From contig JAEFAM010000005.1 in NCBI GenBank assembly GCA_016287565.1, positions 1 through 64,000 of the forward strand: a DNA stretch of 64,000 nt, written 5' to 3'. Origin of the DNA: Clostridia bacterium. GTDB lineage: Bacteria; Bacillota; Clostridia; UBA1212; UBA1255. Under the pieces are notes generated by a model that was not told where the DNA came from, made no database searches, and saw only the letters and a program-made list of their open reading frames with translations. Positions 22,508 through 33,605 of this stretch are shown here, piece by piece. Made by a program: the position numbers and the translations under genes. Each line of letters opens with the position of its first letter. Position 1 is the first letter of the stretch.

Positions 22508-24598
22508 TTAAACGCTGCCGTCCAGCAGGAACAGCAGATGGAGCGCCCTGGTACACGCGGTATACAGGGCAAGTTTGCCTTCTTCGGAGCAGAAATACGG
22601 ATTGTCCGCGCCGAACACCGCCACGGCGTCGAACTCCAGGCCTTTTGCCAGATAGACGGGAAGGAAATATCTGCGAAGCGTGCCGGGAGCGTTGCCCGTA
22701 AAACCGGAAACGCGCCTGAGCATATCCGCCTGGGCCCTGGTCATCGTGATGAAAGCCACGCTTTCCATGCCTTCCGAGGCGGCCTGTTCGCACACGCCGT
22801 CCACGAGCGCTTTAAGTTCCGCTTCACCGGCGTTTTCGGGGATCCTTATATGTTCCGGCTCTTTTCCCTCACGCACGGATCTGATCATGCCAGGCTCCCG
22901 GCCCAGCACTTTTGCGGAATAGTCCACGATCTGCGTAGTGGATCTGTAGTTCGTATCCAGCACGTACCTTTTAAAGGGCCTTCTGGGTATTATGGACCTG
23001 ATCCTGGCGGCGAAATCTCCCGTGTTTCCGAACACGGCCTGGTCGCTGTCTCCCACGAAAAGCATGTTAGTGCCCGGGAAGCGCTTCCTCAGCAGTTCCA
23101 GGAATATGCAGCTCAGGTCCTGGGCCTCGTCGCAGATGAGGTAGAACACCCCTTTAAGTTCCGGATCCGCGGCAACGATATGTATGAGCGCCACCGCGCA
23201 CGCGTCTTCGAACATGTCCCTGAAGAACGTGAGCGGCGTCAGGTCAATGCCGCATTCCCGCCCGAATGCCTCGTCGGTGTACATGCGCCTGTAGAGTTCA
23301 GGAGCGCTGAGCCCCAGCATCATGGAATCCAGCGTGTTGAGGACGTGCTCTTTATTGGCCTCTTTCTGGATACTGTAGCGGCGGCAGAGCTCGTCACGGA
23401 TCCTGACGTTCCGCTTGAACAGAGGCTCGTCCGCAAACACGGAATAGAACATGTCCGACAGCACCGCAGCGCCTACCCTGCCTTCCCGCTCCTCCGTAAG
23501 TTCTATGTCTTCAGGCACGAAGATATGCGCCTTAAGATATTCGATATAAGAGGTCACCAGTTTGCTGAAAGTCTCCGAGGACTTCAGCCTGCGGCAGATG
23601 GACATGGCCTCGGCAACGGAATTGTTCTCCGCGGAAGATTCCAGCCCGAATTCTCCGGCGGTCTCCGCCTCGTCCAGGCGGCTCATGAAATCCACTTCGC
23701 CTATGTCGTCAAGTATCTCTTTTAAGAGGTCCTCCTGGAGATAGGGGCGGATGTTGTCCTCGCCCAGGTCCGGCAGCACGGTGGAGATATATTCGGAGAA
23801 GTAGTCGTTGGGAGAGATTATTGCCAGTTCCTCGTCCTTCATCCTGTTTCTGAAACCGTAAAGGATGTAGGCGGCCTTGTGAAGGGCCACGGAAGTCTTG
23901 CCGCTGCCCGCGCAGCCGGATATGACGGTGACTCCTTCTATGTGGTCCCGGACGATCTTGTGCTGCTCTTTCTGGAGAGACTCCACGATTATGCGCATAT
24001 GTTCCCCGGCGTTTCTGGAAAGGGCTTCGGACAATATCTCGTCATCCGAGGGCATGCTTATCCTGCTGACTCTTACCAGCTTCCCCTTCTCGAACCTGTA
24101 CCTCCGCTTTTCTTTGAGGTCAACGTTCTGCTTCCCCGCGGGAGTTTCGAAGGAGGCCTTTCCGGGCTCGCTCTCGTAATAAAGGGAGCACACCGGCGCC
24201 CGCCAGTCGAAGGTGATTATCTCGTCGGTCTCCGGATCTCTCAAAGTCTCCAGAGAGATGTACACCCGGTTGTTTTCTCCGGGCTCGTCGTCGTATTCGT
24301 AATCGAATCCCGCGAAATAAGGCTCCTGCTGCTGCCTTCTGAGCTTTTTCAGATGGGTCATGCTGCCCAGGTAGTCCCTGGTGTCCAGCGCCTCGTTGCT
24401 GAGAAGGTCCAGCTTCTCGTCGTCCTTCAGCTCCGAAAAATAGTCGCTGAAATACTTGCGCTGCTCCAGGATCTGGCTCCTCCTCTTGCCGGAAGCGGCG
24501 ATCTCCGCCCCGATGCAGGCGTCGATGGCCTTCCTGGTCCTTTCCGCGTATTCAAGTTCTCCGGGATCCGTGCCACGGAAATCGTCTTTATAATTCAT
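22508..24598 (-). CDS. helD: HelD-like UvrD/Rep-family helicase
   Basis: Superfamily 1 ATPase resembling Bacillus HelD, which binds RNA polymerase and recycles stalled complexes. It has 696 residues. An N-terminal coiled-coil arm (about 15-90) is followed by the HelD hallmark DWRAPVCSLYYE at 131-142, Walker A GCAGSGKTS at 228-236, motif II in YLICDEAQDLS and motif III in GDSDQAVFG. Motif IV region YRSTTQIVDY is intact. ATG follows AGGAGA. whiA is 18 bp downstream and may be co-transcribed. Confidence 0.92.
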   Translation of the reverse strand: MNYKDDFRGTDPGELEYAERTRKAIDACIGAEIAASGKRRSQILEQRKYFSDYFSELKDDEKLDLLSNEALDTRDYLGSMTHLKKLRRQQQEPYFAGFDYEYDDEPGENNRVYISLETLRDPETDEIITFDWRAPVCSLYYESEPGKASFETPAGKQNVDLKEKRRYRFEKGKLVRVSRISMPSDDEILSEALSRNAGEHMRIIVESLQKEQHKIVRDHIEGVTVISGCAGSGKTSVALHKAAYILYGFRNRMKDEELAIISPNDYFSEYISTVLPDLGEDNIRPYLQEDLLKEILDDIGEVDFMSRLDEAETAGEFGLESSAENNSVAEAMSICRRLKSSETFSKLVTSYIEYLKAHIFVPEDIELTEEREGRVGAAVLSDMFYSVFADEPLFKRNVRIRDELCRRYSIQKEANKEHVLNTLDSMMLGLSAPELYRRMYTDEAFGRECGIDLTPLTFFRDMFEDACAVALIHIVAADPELKGVFYLICDEAQDLSCIFLELLRKRFPGTNMLFVGDSDQAVFGNTGDFAARIRSIIPRRPFKRYVLDTNYRSTTQIVDYSAKVLGREPGMIRSVREGKEPEHIRIPENAGEAELKALVDGVCEQAASEGMESVAFITMTRAQADMLRRVSGFTGNAPGTLRRYFLPVYLAKGLEFDAVAVFGADNPYFCSEEGKLALYTACTRALHLLFLLDGSV

Positions 24599-24694
24599 TT
24601 AGGTCTCCTGTCCGGATATGCCGTAAATAAGCCGTAAAAAAGTATCTTGCCGCCGCGTTTTTCAGCGTCGCGCTTCACGCCGCACTTGCCGTCC

Positions 24695-27127
24695 TCAGGC
24701 TTTGGCCAGCCTGATCTCGCCGTTCTCGAGGAAGATCCTCACCGTGTCGCCGGAATTGACGTCGCCCCTGAGGTACAGTTCGGCCAGTTCGTCTTCGATG
24801 TGCCTCTGGATGTAGCGGCGCATGGGCCTTGCCCCGTACTTCTCGTCGAAACCTTCTTTGGCAAGTTTTTCGTAAACGCCCTCTTCCACGGACAGTTTCA
24901 CGCCGTTGTCCAGGCTCTCCGCGGCGATCTCCGACACCATAAGTTCGGCGATCCCGGCCATGCTCTTCGGGTCAAGGCTGTCGAACACCACGATCTCGTC
25001 GACACGGTTCAGGAATTCGGGCCTGAATATGTTCTTCAGCGCCTCCCTTGACGCGTCCGCCGCCGACGCCTTCTCGTCCGCCGAAAAGCCGATGCTCTTG
25101 GACTTGAGGGAATTGCCCGCGTTGGAGGTCATTATGATGATGGTGTTGGAGAAATCCACCACCCTGCCCTGGCTGTCGGTAAGGCGGCCGTCGTCAAGTA
25201 TCTGGAGCAGCATATTGAACACGTCCGGATGGGCTTTTTCGATCTCGTCCAGCAATATGACGGAATAGGGCCTTCTCCTGATCTTTTCGGTGAGCTGTCC
25301 CGCTTCGTCGAAGCCCACGTATCCCGGAGGGGAACCGATGAGTTTGGAAACGGTATGCTTTTCCATATATTCGGACATATCCAGCCGCACCAGCGCCTCC
25401 TGGGTTCCGAACAGCTCTATGGCCAGCTGTCGCACCAGCTCCGTCTTTCCTACGCCCGTAGGTCCCACGAGGATAAAAGATGCGGGTTTGGTGTGCTTCC
25501 TGAATCCGGAGCGGTTCCTGCGTATGGCCCTTGCCACGGCCTCCACGGCCTTGTCCTGGCCGATGATGTGAAGCTTCAGGCGGCTGTCCAGTTCCATGAG
25601 GCGCTTGGCCTCGTCCTCGGAGACCGTGTGCACAGGGATGCCGGTCCAGGTCTCTATGACGCCCGTGATATCGTCGAAGGTAACGTTGTTGAACTCGTTC
25701 TTTTTCAGCTCTTCGAACTGCTTCTCCAGAAGCGCCGCCTTGTTTTTGTTCTCGGCAACCGTCTTGAACTTTTCGAGCTGCTCCTCTTCGGTCCTGCACT
25801 CTTTGCCCTCCAGCGCTTCCGTTTCCGCGTTCAGGGCGTCGAGCTCTTTTTTCAGCGCGTCAAGCTTTCCCGGCACCTCGTTGCGCAGATTCGCCCGGGA
25901 AGCGGCCTCGTCCAGCACGTCAATGGCCTTGTCCGGCAAAAACCTGTCCGTGATGTACCGCTCGGACAATTTCACCGCTTCTTCTATGAGGGCGTCGCTG
26001 ACCCTGGTCTTGTGGAATTCCTCGTAATGCTCCTTGACGCCTTTCAGGATGTCGATGGTCTCGGCAACGGAAGGTTCGTTGACCATGACGGGCTGGAAGC
26101 GGCGCTCCAGGGCGCTGTCCTTCTCGATATATTTCCTGTACTCTTTAAGGGTCGTGGCGCCGATGACCTGTATCTCGCCTCTGGAAAGGGCGGGTTTCAG
26201 TATGTTGGCGGCATTCATCGACCCCTCGGCCTCTCCGGCGCCCATGATGTTGTGGATCTCGTCGATCACGAGGATAACGTTGCCCGCGGCCTTGACCTCG
26301 TCCAGCAGGCCTTTCATCCTGCCTTCGAACTGGCCCCTGAACTGGGTACCGGCCACCATGGCCGTGAGATCCAGCAGGTAGATGCGCTTGTCCAGAAGCT
26401 TTTCAGGCACCTGTTTCCTGGCGATCCTGAGGGCAAGCCCTTCCGCGATGGCGGTCTTTCCCACGCCTGCCTCGCCTACCAGCACCGGGTTGTTTTTGGA
26501 GCGGCGGTTGATTATCTGTATCACCCGTTCGGTCTCCCGGTTGCGGCCTACTATATTGTCTATCTTTCCTTCTTCCGCCCGGGCGGTGAGGTCGCTGCCG
26601 TACATGGAAAGGAACTTGAACTTCTGGGGCTTCCTGTCGCCTTTTTCTCCCCTGGCGCCTTTGCCGGTCTTTTCCTGGGACTGCCCGGCCCTGTCTCCGC
26701 GGCCTTCTCCGGACGGTCCTTCCTGATCGGAGTTGCCCTGGCCGGCGTTCATATTGTTGGCGATATTGCCCAGCCCTGCGCCGAATTTCTTCAGCAGCTC
26801 GAAAAAGTTGGGAGCGCCGGTAGACGAGGGGATGGCGCCGTTTTCCGTATTCTCGGCGGCCTCGCCCTTGTCCTCGCCTTCTCCGTTTCCGGAGGCGATG
26901 GCGTCGTCCATCTGTTCGGTGAGGCTGTTCATCTCGTCTGCCATGGCTTCCAGCTCGTCGTCAGGTATGTTCAGGTTCTTAAGGAACTGATTTACCTGGG
27001 GAAGGTTCAGTTTTTTGGCGCAGACGATGCAGAGGCCCTTGTTCACCTGGTTCCCCGCCTGATCTATCTGTGTCACAAATACGGTGGCGATCCTTTTTCC
27101 GCACATGGAACATATTTCTCTCTTCAT
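24695..27127 (-). CDS. ClpE-like Clp ATPase with N-terminal zinc finger
   Basis: AAA+ unfoldase partner of ClpP. The start is the ATG at 27125-27127, which overlaps the uvrA stop as ATGA; upstream open frame is uvrA antisense to frame. It has 810 residues. A four-cysteine zinc finger (C6, C9, C33, C36) replaces the usual Clp N-domain, as in ClpE; next a flexible Gly/Glu/Asn-rich linker (about 80-170), AAA-1 with GEAGVGKT at 208-215, a coiled middle domain with an [13 protein letters not shown]-type linker, and AAA-2 with GPTGVGKT. The ClpP-contact loop reads IGF (KSIGFSA). ClpE acts in stress in Bacillus. Here it is translationally coupled to uvrA, which is unusual. Confidence 0.92.
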   Translation of the reverse strand: MKREICSMCGKRIATVFVTQIDQAGNQVNKGLCIVCAKKLNLPQVNQFLKNLNIPDDELEAMADEMNSLTEQMDDAIASGNGEGEDKGEAAENTENGAIPSSTGAPNFFELLKKFGAGLGNIANNMNAGQGNSDQEGPSGEGRGDRAGQSQEKTGKGARGEKGDRKPQKFKFLSMYGSDLTARAEEGKIDNIVGRNRETERVIQIINRRSKNNPVLVGEAGVGKTAIAEGLALRIARKQVPEKLLDKRIYLLDLTAMVAGTQFRGQFEGRMKGLLDEVKAAGNVILVIDEIHNIMGAGEAEGSMNAANILKPALSRGEIQVIGATTLKEYRKYIEKDSALERRFQPVMVNEPSVAETIDILKGVKEHYEEFHKTRVSDALIEEAVKLSERYITDRFLPDKAIDVLDEAASRANLRNEVPGKLDALKKELDALNAETEALEGKECRTEEEQLEKFKTVAENKNKAALLEKQFEELKKNEFNNVTFDDITGVIETWTGIPVHTVSEDEAKRLMELDSRLKLHIIGQDKAVEAVARAIRRNRSGFRKHTKPASFILVGPTGVGKTELVRQLAIELFGTQEALVRLDMSEYMEKHTVSKLIGSPPGYVGFDEAGQLTEKIRRRPYSVILLDEIEKAHPDVFNMLLQILDDGRLTDSQGRVVDFSNTIIIMTSNAGNSLKSKSIGFSADEKASAADASREALKNIFRPEFLNRVDEIVVFDSLDPKSMAGIAELMVSEIAAESLDNGVKLSVEEGVYEKLAKEGFDEKYGARPMRRYIQRHIEDELAELYLRGDVNSGDTVRIFLENGEIRLAKA

Positions 27128-30090
27128 TTTGCTTTTTTCTCCTTCTCGCTGCCCTTGGAGGCCTTCCTTCCGGAGGCCTTCTCTCTGTCTCTCTCGAAAA
27201 TCATCTTCAGGAACTCTCCGGTGTACGATCCCGGCGTCCGGGCCACTTCTTCGGGAGTGCCCGTTGCCACCACCGTGCCTCCGGCGTCGCCGCCTTCGGG
27301 TCCCAGGTCTATAATGTGATCGGCGCATTTTATCACGTCGAGGTTGTGCTCTATGACCACCACGGTGTTGCCCGCGTTGACCAGCCGGTCAAGTATCTCT
27401 ATAAGCTTCTTTACGTCGTGGGTGTGAAGGCCGGTGGTGGGTTCGTCGAGTATGTAAAGCGTGTTGCCCGTTCCTATCCGGGACAATTCGGAAGCCAGCT
27501 TCACACGCTGCGCTTCTCCGCCGGACAACGTAGTCGACGACTGCCCCAGTTTCATATATCCCAGCCCCACGTCCACCAGGGTGTCTATCTTCCGCCTTAT
27601 CTGGGGGATCTCTTCGAAGAACCCGGAGGCCTCGTCGATGGTCATATCCAGCACGTCGGATATGTTTTTACCCCGGTAGCGTATCTCCAGCGTCTCCCGG
27701 TTGTAGCGCTTCCCTTTGCACACTTCGCAGGGCACGTAGACGTCCGGCAGGAAGTGCATCTCTATCTTCTTTATGCCGTCGCCGGAGCAGGCCTCGCAGC
27801 GGCCTCCCTTTGCGTTGAAGCTAAACCTGCCGCTCTTGTAGCCTCTTGCCCGGCTTTCGGGCAGCATGGCGAACAGGTCCCTTATCTGGGTGAACACGCC
27901 CACGTAGGTGGCGGGGTTGGACCTGGGGGTGCGGCCGATGGGAGACTGGTCGATGCATATGCATTTGTCGATATTCTCCCTGCCCTCGGAAGCGGTGTAT
28001 TTTCTGCCCAGGGGGTCCTCGTCGGTAAACATCATGGAAAGGACTTCGTTTACGAAGGAGCTTTTTCCGGAGCCGGACACGCCGGTGACGCACACGAACT
28101 TGCCAAGAGGCACGGTGACGGTGATGTTTTTGAGATTGTTGACCCGAAGGCCGCTGACGGTGAGCTTTTTGCCGTTGCCCTCCCGCCTGGCCGTGGGGAC
28201 CGGTATGCGCATCCTGCCGGACAGATACTGGCCGGTGATCGATTCGGGGCAATCCATTATCTCCTCGGGCGTTCCCACGGCAACGATCTTTCCGCCGTGC
28301 ACTCCCGCCAGCGGTCCCACGTCAACTATGCAGTCGGCGCTCATCATGGTCTCTTCGTCGTGCTCCACCACTATTAGCGTGTTCCCCAGGTCCCGGAGCT
28401 TCTTAAGCGTGGCCAGCAGTTTCTGGTTGTCCCGCTGATGGAGGCCTATGCTGGGCTCGTCGAGTATGTACAGCACGCCCATAAGTCCGGCGCCTATCTG
28501 TGTGGCCAGGCGGATGCGCTGGGATTCGCCGCCGGAAAGGGTCCCGGAGGAACGTGCCAGCGTCAGATAGTCCAGCCCTACGTTGACAAGGAAGCTCAGC
28601 CTGCCTCTTATTTCTTTCAGCAGATCCTGGGCGATGATCTCTTTTTCTCCCTGAAGTACCAGCCCCTCTACGAAAGCCAGGGCGTCCCTCACGGACTTTT
28701 CAGTGAATTCCGATATGTTGACGCCGCCTACAGTGAAGCACAGGGATTCCCGGCTGAGCCGCTTTCCGCGGCAGTCGGGGCAGACGTTTTCGGACATATA
28801 GTACTCTATGGGGTACATCTCGAAATTGCCCTGGAGCTTGTTGGCGTAATGCTTTTTAAGCACGTTCAATATGCCGGGGTAAGGCTGGCGCAGCACCTTG
28901 TAGCCGTTGTTGAAAGGCACGTTCTTGTCGCCGCTGCCGGACGCCACCACGGAAGCGATCTCCCGGGGCAGCTCGCCTACGGGTGCGTTGACGTCGAATT
29001 TGTACGTCTTCCCCAGAGATTCGATTATCGCCAGCTTCTCGGTAAGATTGTTGTCCAGCAGCATGGCCATCAGCACGTCGTAGGTGGAGCGGTGGGATAT
29101 CTTGGCTATGAAGTCTTCTTCTATGAACTGGACTATCCTGCCTATGCCGGAACATGTGGGGCAGGCGCCGGCGGGGCTGTTGAATGAGAACATCCTCGGG
29201 GAGACTTCGGGCAGGCTGAAGCCGCATTCCGGGCAGGCGAAATTCTGGCTGAACAGTGCTTCCACCGTTGCCTTTGCGTCGCCTTTTTCTATGATCTCGT
29301 CGATCCTGGCGTCCGAACCCGGCAGCGCCTCCCTGACCTTTTCGAAATCGTTCACGGCCATTCCCGCGCCCAGCGACACGGACACCACCGCGAGCCCCGC
29401 GGCCAGCCGGAGCACAGTCTCCAGTGACTCCGCCACCCTTCTCTGAAGTTCGGGACGCATGACGAGACGGTCAACGATGACATCTATGTCGTGATTTTTG
29501 TATTTCTCCAGCGTGATCTCCTCGTCCAGAGAGTACATCTCTCCGTCAACTCTCACTCTGGCGTATCCGTTTTTGCGAAGCGACTCGAAAAGCCTGGCGT
29601 ACTCGCCTTTCCTCCCCCGGACGACAGGCGCCAGCAGCTGGACCCGCATCCCTTCCGGCAGCTTCATCACCGCATCGGTCATCTGATCCACCGTAGTGGC
29701 CCTGATCTCCCGGCCGCATTCGGGGCAGTGCGGCACTCCGACCCTGGCGTACAGCAGCCTCAGATAGTCGTATATTTCCGTAACCGTGCCCACCGTGGAC
29801 CGGGGGTTCCTGGAAGTGGATTTCTGGTCAATGGAAATGGCGGGAGAAAGGCCTTCTATCCCGTCCACGTCCGGCTTTTCCATCTGCCCTATGAACATTC
29901 TGGCGTAGGAAGACAGAGACTGCATGTACCGCCTCTGGCCCTCCGCGTATATGGTATCGAAAGCCAGGGAAGACTTGCCCGAGCCGGACAATCCGGTAAA
30001 TACCGTGAGCTTGTCCCGCGGTATCTTTACGTCGATATTTTGAAGGTTGTTCTCCCTCGCGCCTTTGATCTCGATATATTCCTGTTTCAT
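27124..30090 (-). CDS. uvrA: Excinuclease ABC subunit A
   Basis: Damage-recognition ATPase of nucleotide excision repair. It has 988 residues, slightly long because of a Lys-rich tail (last 20 residues). Two ABC ATPase halves: Walker [10 protein letters not shown] at 33-41 and GVSGSGKSS near 655, with signature motifs [11 protein letters not shown] and [11 protein letters not shown]. Zinc modules: CPECG near 262 with CPTCSG, and CEACSGDG with CEVCKG. It follows uvrB by 77 bp, and its stop overlaps the start of the ClpE-like gene by 4 bp. Confidence 0.98.
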   Translation of the reverse strand: MKQEYIEIKGARENNLQNIDVKIPRDKLTVFTGLSGSGKSSLAFDTIYAEGQRRYMQSLSSYARMFIGQMEKPDVDGIEGLSPAISIDQKSTSRNPRSTVGTVTEIYDYLRLLYARVGVPHCPECGREIRATTVDQMTDAVMKLPEGMRVQLLAPVVRGRKGEYARLFESLRKNGYARVRVDGEMYSLDEEITLEKYKNHDIDVIVDRLVMRPELQRRVAESLETVLRLAAGLAVVSVSLGAGMAVNDFEKVREALPGSDARIDEIIEKGDAKATVEALFSQNFACPECGFSLPEVSPRMFSFNSPAGACPTCSGIGRIVQFIEEDFIAKISHRSTYDVLMAMLLDNNLTEKLAIIESLGKTYKFDVNAPVGELPREIASVVASGSGDKNVPFNNGYKVLRQPYPGILNVLKKHYANKLQGNFEMYPIEYYMSENVCPDCRGKRLSRESLCFTVGGVNISEFTEKSVRDALAFVEGLVLQGEKEIIAQDLLKEIRGRLSFLVNVGLDYLTLARSSGTLSGGESQRIRLATQIGAGLMGVLYILDEPSIGLHQRDNQKLLATLKKLRDLGNTLIVVEHDEETMMSADCIVDVGPLAGVHGGKIVAVGTPEEIMDCPESITGQYLSGRMRIPVPTARREGNGKKLTVSGLRVNNLKNITVTVPLGKFVCVTGVSGSGKSSFVNEVLSMMFTDEDPLGRKYTASEGRENIDKCICIDQSPIGRTPRSNPATYVGVFTQIRDLFAMLPESRARGYKSGRFSFNAKGGRCEACSGDGIKKIEMHFLPDVYVPCEVCKGKRYNRETLEIRYRGKNISDVLDMTIDEASGFFEEIPQIRRKIDTLVDVGLGYMKLGQSSTTLSGGEAQRVKLASELSRIGTGNTLYILDEPTTGLHTHDVKKLIEILDRLVNAGNTVVVIEHNLDVIKCADHIIDLGPEGGDAGGTVVATGTPEEVARTPGSYTGEFLKMIFERDREKASGRKASKGSEKEKKAK

Positions 30091-30167
30091 CTTATGCCTT
30101 CAAAAAACTTCAATGATCTTCGCCTTTAACTGCAGCCCTTTGCCTGCAGTTCTTTGCCTGCCGCCCT

Positions 30168-32264
30168 TTATCTGTCCCCGCTCTGCCTGAGCTTTTTGAT
30201 GATGTCCCTGTATCTGGCGGCTTCTTCGAACCTGAGCTCTCCGGCAGCCTCCGACATCCTGCCCGTGAGCAGGTCCATAAGCTCGTCTACAGAAAGTTCC
30301 AGTTCCTCGTCCGTAAGTATGAGAGCGGAATCTCCCGACAGGTCGGAGCCCGCGTGTCTGACGCCTCTCCCGGAACCCGAAGTCCTGCCTCTGCCCTTGT
30401 CCGGTCTCTCCGGGAGCAGCAGCTTCCTGAGCGCGTCCCTGCCGTCTTCTCCCGCTATGGCGCCGGTGGATATGACTTCCCGTACGCTCTTTCGCACGGA
30501 CCTGGGCACGATGCCGTGCTTTTCGTTGAAAGCCAGCTGTATCGCCCTGCGCCTGCTGGTCTCGGTGATCGCCGAGCGCATTGCCTCCGTCACCGTATCG
30601 GCGTACATTATGACCTTGCCGTTCACGTTTCTGGCCGCTCTGCCTATGGTCTGGATCAGAGAGACCTCGCTGCGGAGGAAACCGACCTTGTCCGCATCCA
30701 GTATGCACACTCTGGACACTTCCGGCAGGTCGAGCCCCTCTCTTAAAAGGTTTATGCCTACCAGCACGTCGAACACGCCCAGCCTGAGGTCCCGTATCAG
30801 CGCCATCCGGTCAATGGTCTTCACGTCCGAGTGCATATATTCCACTTTTATCCCTATGCCCGCCAGATGGGCCGTGAGCTTCTCGGCCATCTTCTTGGTC
30901 AACGTAGTGACCAGCACCCTCTCGTGGCGGGAGACGGCTCCGTTGATCTCTCCGATCAGGTCGTCTATCTGCCCTTCCACCGGCCTCACTTCGATCTCCG
31001 GGTCAACAAGCCCCGTGGGCCTGATGATCTGCTCCACCACGTTCACGGAGCGGGACCTTTCGAATTCGGAAGGCGTGGCGCTGACGAACACCACCTGGTT
31101 CAGCTTGTCCTCGAACTCCCCGAATTTTAGGGGCCTGTTGTCGAAGGCGGAAGGCAGCCTGAAGCCGTATTCCACCAGCGAGACTTTTCTGGCGTGGTCC
31201 CCGTTGTACATTGCCCTGACCTGAGGGATCGTGGCGTGGGACTCGTCGATAAACAGTATAAAGTCTTCCGGGAAGTAGTCCAGCAGCGTGTACGGAGGGC
31301 TCCCGGGCGCCCTGCCGCTTATGTGGCGGGAATAGTTTTCTATTCCGTTGCAGAACTTGGTCTCTTTCAGCAGCTCCATATCGTACCTGGTGCGCTGCTC
31401 CAGCCTGTACGCCTCCACGATCTTGTTCTGGGCCTTCAGTTCCGCCAGCCTTTCTTCCAGCTCTTCGCCTATGGTGACGATGGCGTGTTCAAGCTTGGCG
31501 TCGGTGGTGGCGTAGTGGGAGGCGGGAAAGATGGCCGCGTGGTTCAGCACTCTCCTGAGGCTGAAGTTCATAGGGTCGCATTCGCATATGCGCTCTATCT
31601 CGTCTCCGAAAAATTCTATCTTAAGTATTGCGTCGTCCCGGTCCGAAGGCCTGACGGACAGGGTGTCGCCGGAGACCCTGAACGAGTTCCTGGCGGAGAA
31701 ATCTCCTCTGTCGAAAACGTAATTCATGGACGCCAGCCTTTTGGCCAGTTCCCCTATCTCCATCTCCATGCCGGGACGCAGGGACAGCATCAGGTCCGTG
31801 TAGTCCTCCGGATCGCCCAGTCCGTAAATGCATGAAACGCTGGCAACGATGATCACGTCGCGCCTTTCAAGGAGCGCCGCCGTAGCGGAGTGGCGGAGAC
31901 GGTCGATCTCGTCGTTGACGCTGGAATCTTTCTCTATGTAAGTGTCGGTGGCGGCAATATACGCTTCGGGCTGGTAGTAGTCGTAATACGACACGAAGAA
32001 CTCCACGGCGTTGTCCGGGAAGAACTCCCTGAATTCCGAGCACAGCTGGGCGGCAAGCGTTTTGTTGTGCGCCAGCACCAGCGTAGGGCGCTGCACTTTC
32101 TCGATGACCTTGGCCATGGTATAGGTCTTGCCGCTGCCCGTAACGCCTAAAAGGGTCTGGCAGACGTCGCCTTCTTCGATGCCTCTGGCCAGCGCCTCTA
32201 TCGCCTCCGGCTGGTCGCCTTCCGGCTTGTATTCAGATACAACATGGAATAATTTCTGTTCCAT
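30168..32264 (-). CDS. uvrB: Excinuclease ABC subunit B
   Basis: Damage-verification helicase of nucleotide excision repair; receives DNA from UvrA and recruits UvrC. It has 698 residues from the ATG at 32262-32264 (a GTG directly before it is an alternative). Walker A GVTGSGKT is at 40-47, the beta-hairpin region [11 protein letters not shown] near 92, helicase motif [14 protein letters not shown] near 336, and the C-terminal UVR domain ends the protein ([13 protein letters not shown]). No strong ribosome binding site is seen. It is preceded by trpS with a 27-bp gap. Confidence 0.98.
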   Translation of the reverse strand: MEQKLFHVVSEYKPEGDQPEAIEALARGIEEGDVCQTLLGVTGSGKTYTMAKVIEKVQRPTLVLAHNKTLAAQLCSEFREFFPDNAVEFFVSYYDYYQPEAYIAATDTYIEKDSSVNDEIDRLRHSATAALLERRDVIIVASVSCIYGLGDPEDYTDLMLSLRPGMEMEIGELAKRLASMNYVFDRGDFSARNSFRVSGDTLSVRPSDRDDAILKIEFFGDEIERICECDPMNFSLRRVLNHAAIFPASHYATTDAKLEHAIVTIGEELEERLAELKAQNKIVEAYRLEQRTRYDMELLKETKFCNGIENYSRHISGRAPGSPPYTLLDYFPEDFILFIDESHATIPQVRAMYNGDHARKVSLVEYGFRLPSAFDNRPLKFGEFEDKLNQVVFVSATPSEFERSRSVNVVEQIIRPTGLVDPEIEVRPVEGQIDDLIGEINGAVSRHERVLVTTLTKKMAEKLTAHLAGIGIKVEYMHSDVKTIDRMALIRDLRLGVFDVLVGINLLREGLDLPEVSRVCILDADKVGFLRSEVSLIQTIGRAARNVNGKVIMYADTVTEAMRSAITETSRRRAIQLAFNEKHGIVPRSVRKSVREVISTGAIAGEDGRDALRKLLLPERPDKGRGRTSGSGRGVRHAGSDLSGDSALILTDEELELSVDELMDLLTGRMSEAAGELRFEEAARYRDIIKKLRQSGDR

Positions 32265-32291
32265 CACGTCGTAAGGGCGCGATTTTCAGGG

Positions 32292-33296
32292 TCAACCGCG
32301 CGGGAAACCCACTTTTCCGTACACGTCCGCCAGCACGCCCCGGGCAATTTCGGAGGCTTTCTCGCTGCCGGTCTTAAGGACTTTATCCAGAAGAGCTCTG
32401 TCGGAGACCAGCGCTTCGTACCTCTCCCGTACCGGCTCCAGCGCGTCGGCAACGGCCTCGCCGACCGCCATCTTGAAGTCGCCGTACCTGGCTCCCCGGA
32501 ACACGTTCTCCACTTCTTCCGAAGAGAGCTCCTTTACGGCTCCGTAAATATTCATCAGGTTGCTGACGCCGGGCTTGTGCTCCGGATCGAATCTCACTTC
32601 CGCCTCGGAGTCGGTCACCGCTTTTTTGAACTTCTTCATGATGACTTCCCTGGGCTCGGTGATGAGTATGAAATTGTTGACGTTGGTGTCGGATTTGGAC
32701 ATCTTCTTGTCCGGCTCCTGGAGGCTCATTATCCTGGCGCCCTGCCTGGAAATGAAGGGCTGGGGAACTACGAAAGTGTCTCCGTAAACTTTATTGAACC
32801 TTTCGGCGATGTCCCTGGCCATCTCCAGGTGCTGCTTCTGGTCGTCTCCGATGGGCACCACGTCGGACCGGTAAAGCAGTATGTCCGCAGCCATCAGCAC
32901 GGGGTACGTGAACAGCCCGGCGTTGATATTGTCGGCGTGGCGGGAGGATTTGTCCTTGAACTGGGTCATTCTGGACAGTTCCCCGAGGTACGTGTAGCAG
33001 TTCAGGATCCAGCTGAGTTCGGCGTGCTCGTGTACCTGGGACTGGAGGTAGAGGATGCTCTTTTCCGGGTCGAGGCCCACCGCCAGATAAAGGGAGAGCA
33101 GGCTGTAGATCCTTTCGCGGAGCTGCTCCGGGTCCTGCCTCACCGTTAGCGAGTGCATATTGGCGATGCAGAACAGGCAGTCGTTGTCGTCCTGGAGCGC
33201 GGGAAAACGCCTGAGGGCGCCGAGATAATTGCCCAGCGTCAACATACCTGTAGGCTGGATAGCGCTGTATATTCTTTTATTGCTGATCTCACTCAT
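32292..33296 (-). CDS. trpS: Tryptophanyl-tRNA synthetase
   Basis: Class I aminoacyl-tRNA synthetase charging tRNA-Trp. At 334 residues it has the usual length. HIGH-like segment TGMLTLGNYLGAL near residues 17-29 and the KMSKS loop in KKMSKSDTNV near 200 are present. It heads the minus-strand run trpS-uvrB-uvrA-clp. It has its own extended -10 promoter at 33411-33419 and a leader of about 108 bases with a GC hairpin (gccccctttggggc type, about 33341-33354), but no T-box. Confidence 0.97.
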   Translation of the reverse strand: MSEISNKRIYSAIQPTGMLTLGNYLGALRRFPALQDDNDCLFCIANMHSLTVRQDPEQLRERIYSLLSLYLAVGLDPEKSILYLQSQVHEHAELSWILNCYTYLGELSRMTQFKDKSSRHADNINAGLFTYPVLMAADILLYRSDVVPIGDDQKQHLEMARDIAERFNKVYGDTFVVPQPFISRQGARIMSLQEPDKKMSKSDTNVNNFILITEPREVIMKKFKKAVTDSEAEVRFDPEHKPGVSNLMNIYGAVKELSSEEVENVFRGARYGDFKMAVGEAVADALEPVRERYEALVSDRALLDKVLKTGSEKASEIARGVLADVYGKVGFPRG

Positions 33297-33410
33297 CTGG
33301 TCTACCTCCGCATCGCTTTACGTTATAAAACTCATATGCCCCTTTGGGGGCCTTTTCGCCTGACGCGCCCCGGAAAAAAGCTTCCCGACGGCCCCGGAAG
33401 GCGTCTGGAT

Positions 33411-33419
33411 ATTATACCA
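33411..33419 (-). promoter_or_regulatory. Extended -10 promoter of trpS
   Basis: Minus-strand TGGTATAAT: consensus -10 (33411-33416) with the TGn extension. No good -35 at 16-18 bp upstream. Confidence 0.65.
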
Positions 33420-33536
33420 CAACGGGCCTTTCGTATGCAAATGGAAATTGACGGACCGTGTCCGGATCGACTTCAGATCGCCTTCGAAACGCCTCCCGAT
33501 CGTATCCGGACAGTCTCCGGACCGCATACGGACGAA

Positions 33537-33565
33537 TTGACAAATCGCATCCGATCTGCAATAAT
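33537..33565 (+). promoter_or_regulatory. Promoter of the DUF4838-M42 operon
   Basis: Perfect -35 TTGACA (33537-33542), 17-bp spacer, AATAAT -10 (33560-33565). Confidence 0.7.
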
Positions 33566-33605
33566 CTGCAATGATCACAATGCCCTGGACCGGCGGAGGA
33601 AAAAT

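Larger units (their letters stand above)
33297..33605. other. Divergent intergenic region trpS / DUF4838 gene
   Basis: 309 bp without a gene. It holds the trpS leader and extended -10, the promoter of the plus-strand gene (33537-33565), and between them several TCCGGA elements: 33461-33466, 33505-33510 and 33516-33521. The last two are part of a direct repeat TCCGGAC spaced by 11 bp, about one helical turn, just upstream of the plus-strand -35 box. No T-box or riboswitch fold was recognised. Confidence 0.6.

Noticed and set aside
33297-33420. T-box riboswitch for trpS
   Set aside because: The leader is only about 108 bases and has no T-box sequence (GGGTGGNACCGCG type) or terminator/antiterminator pair.
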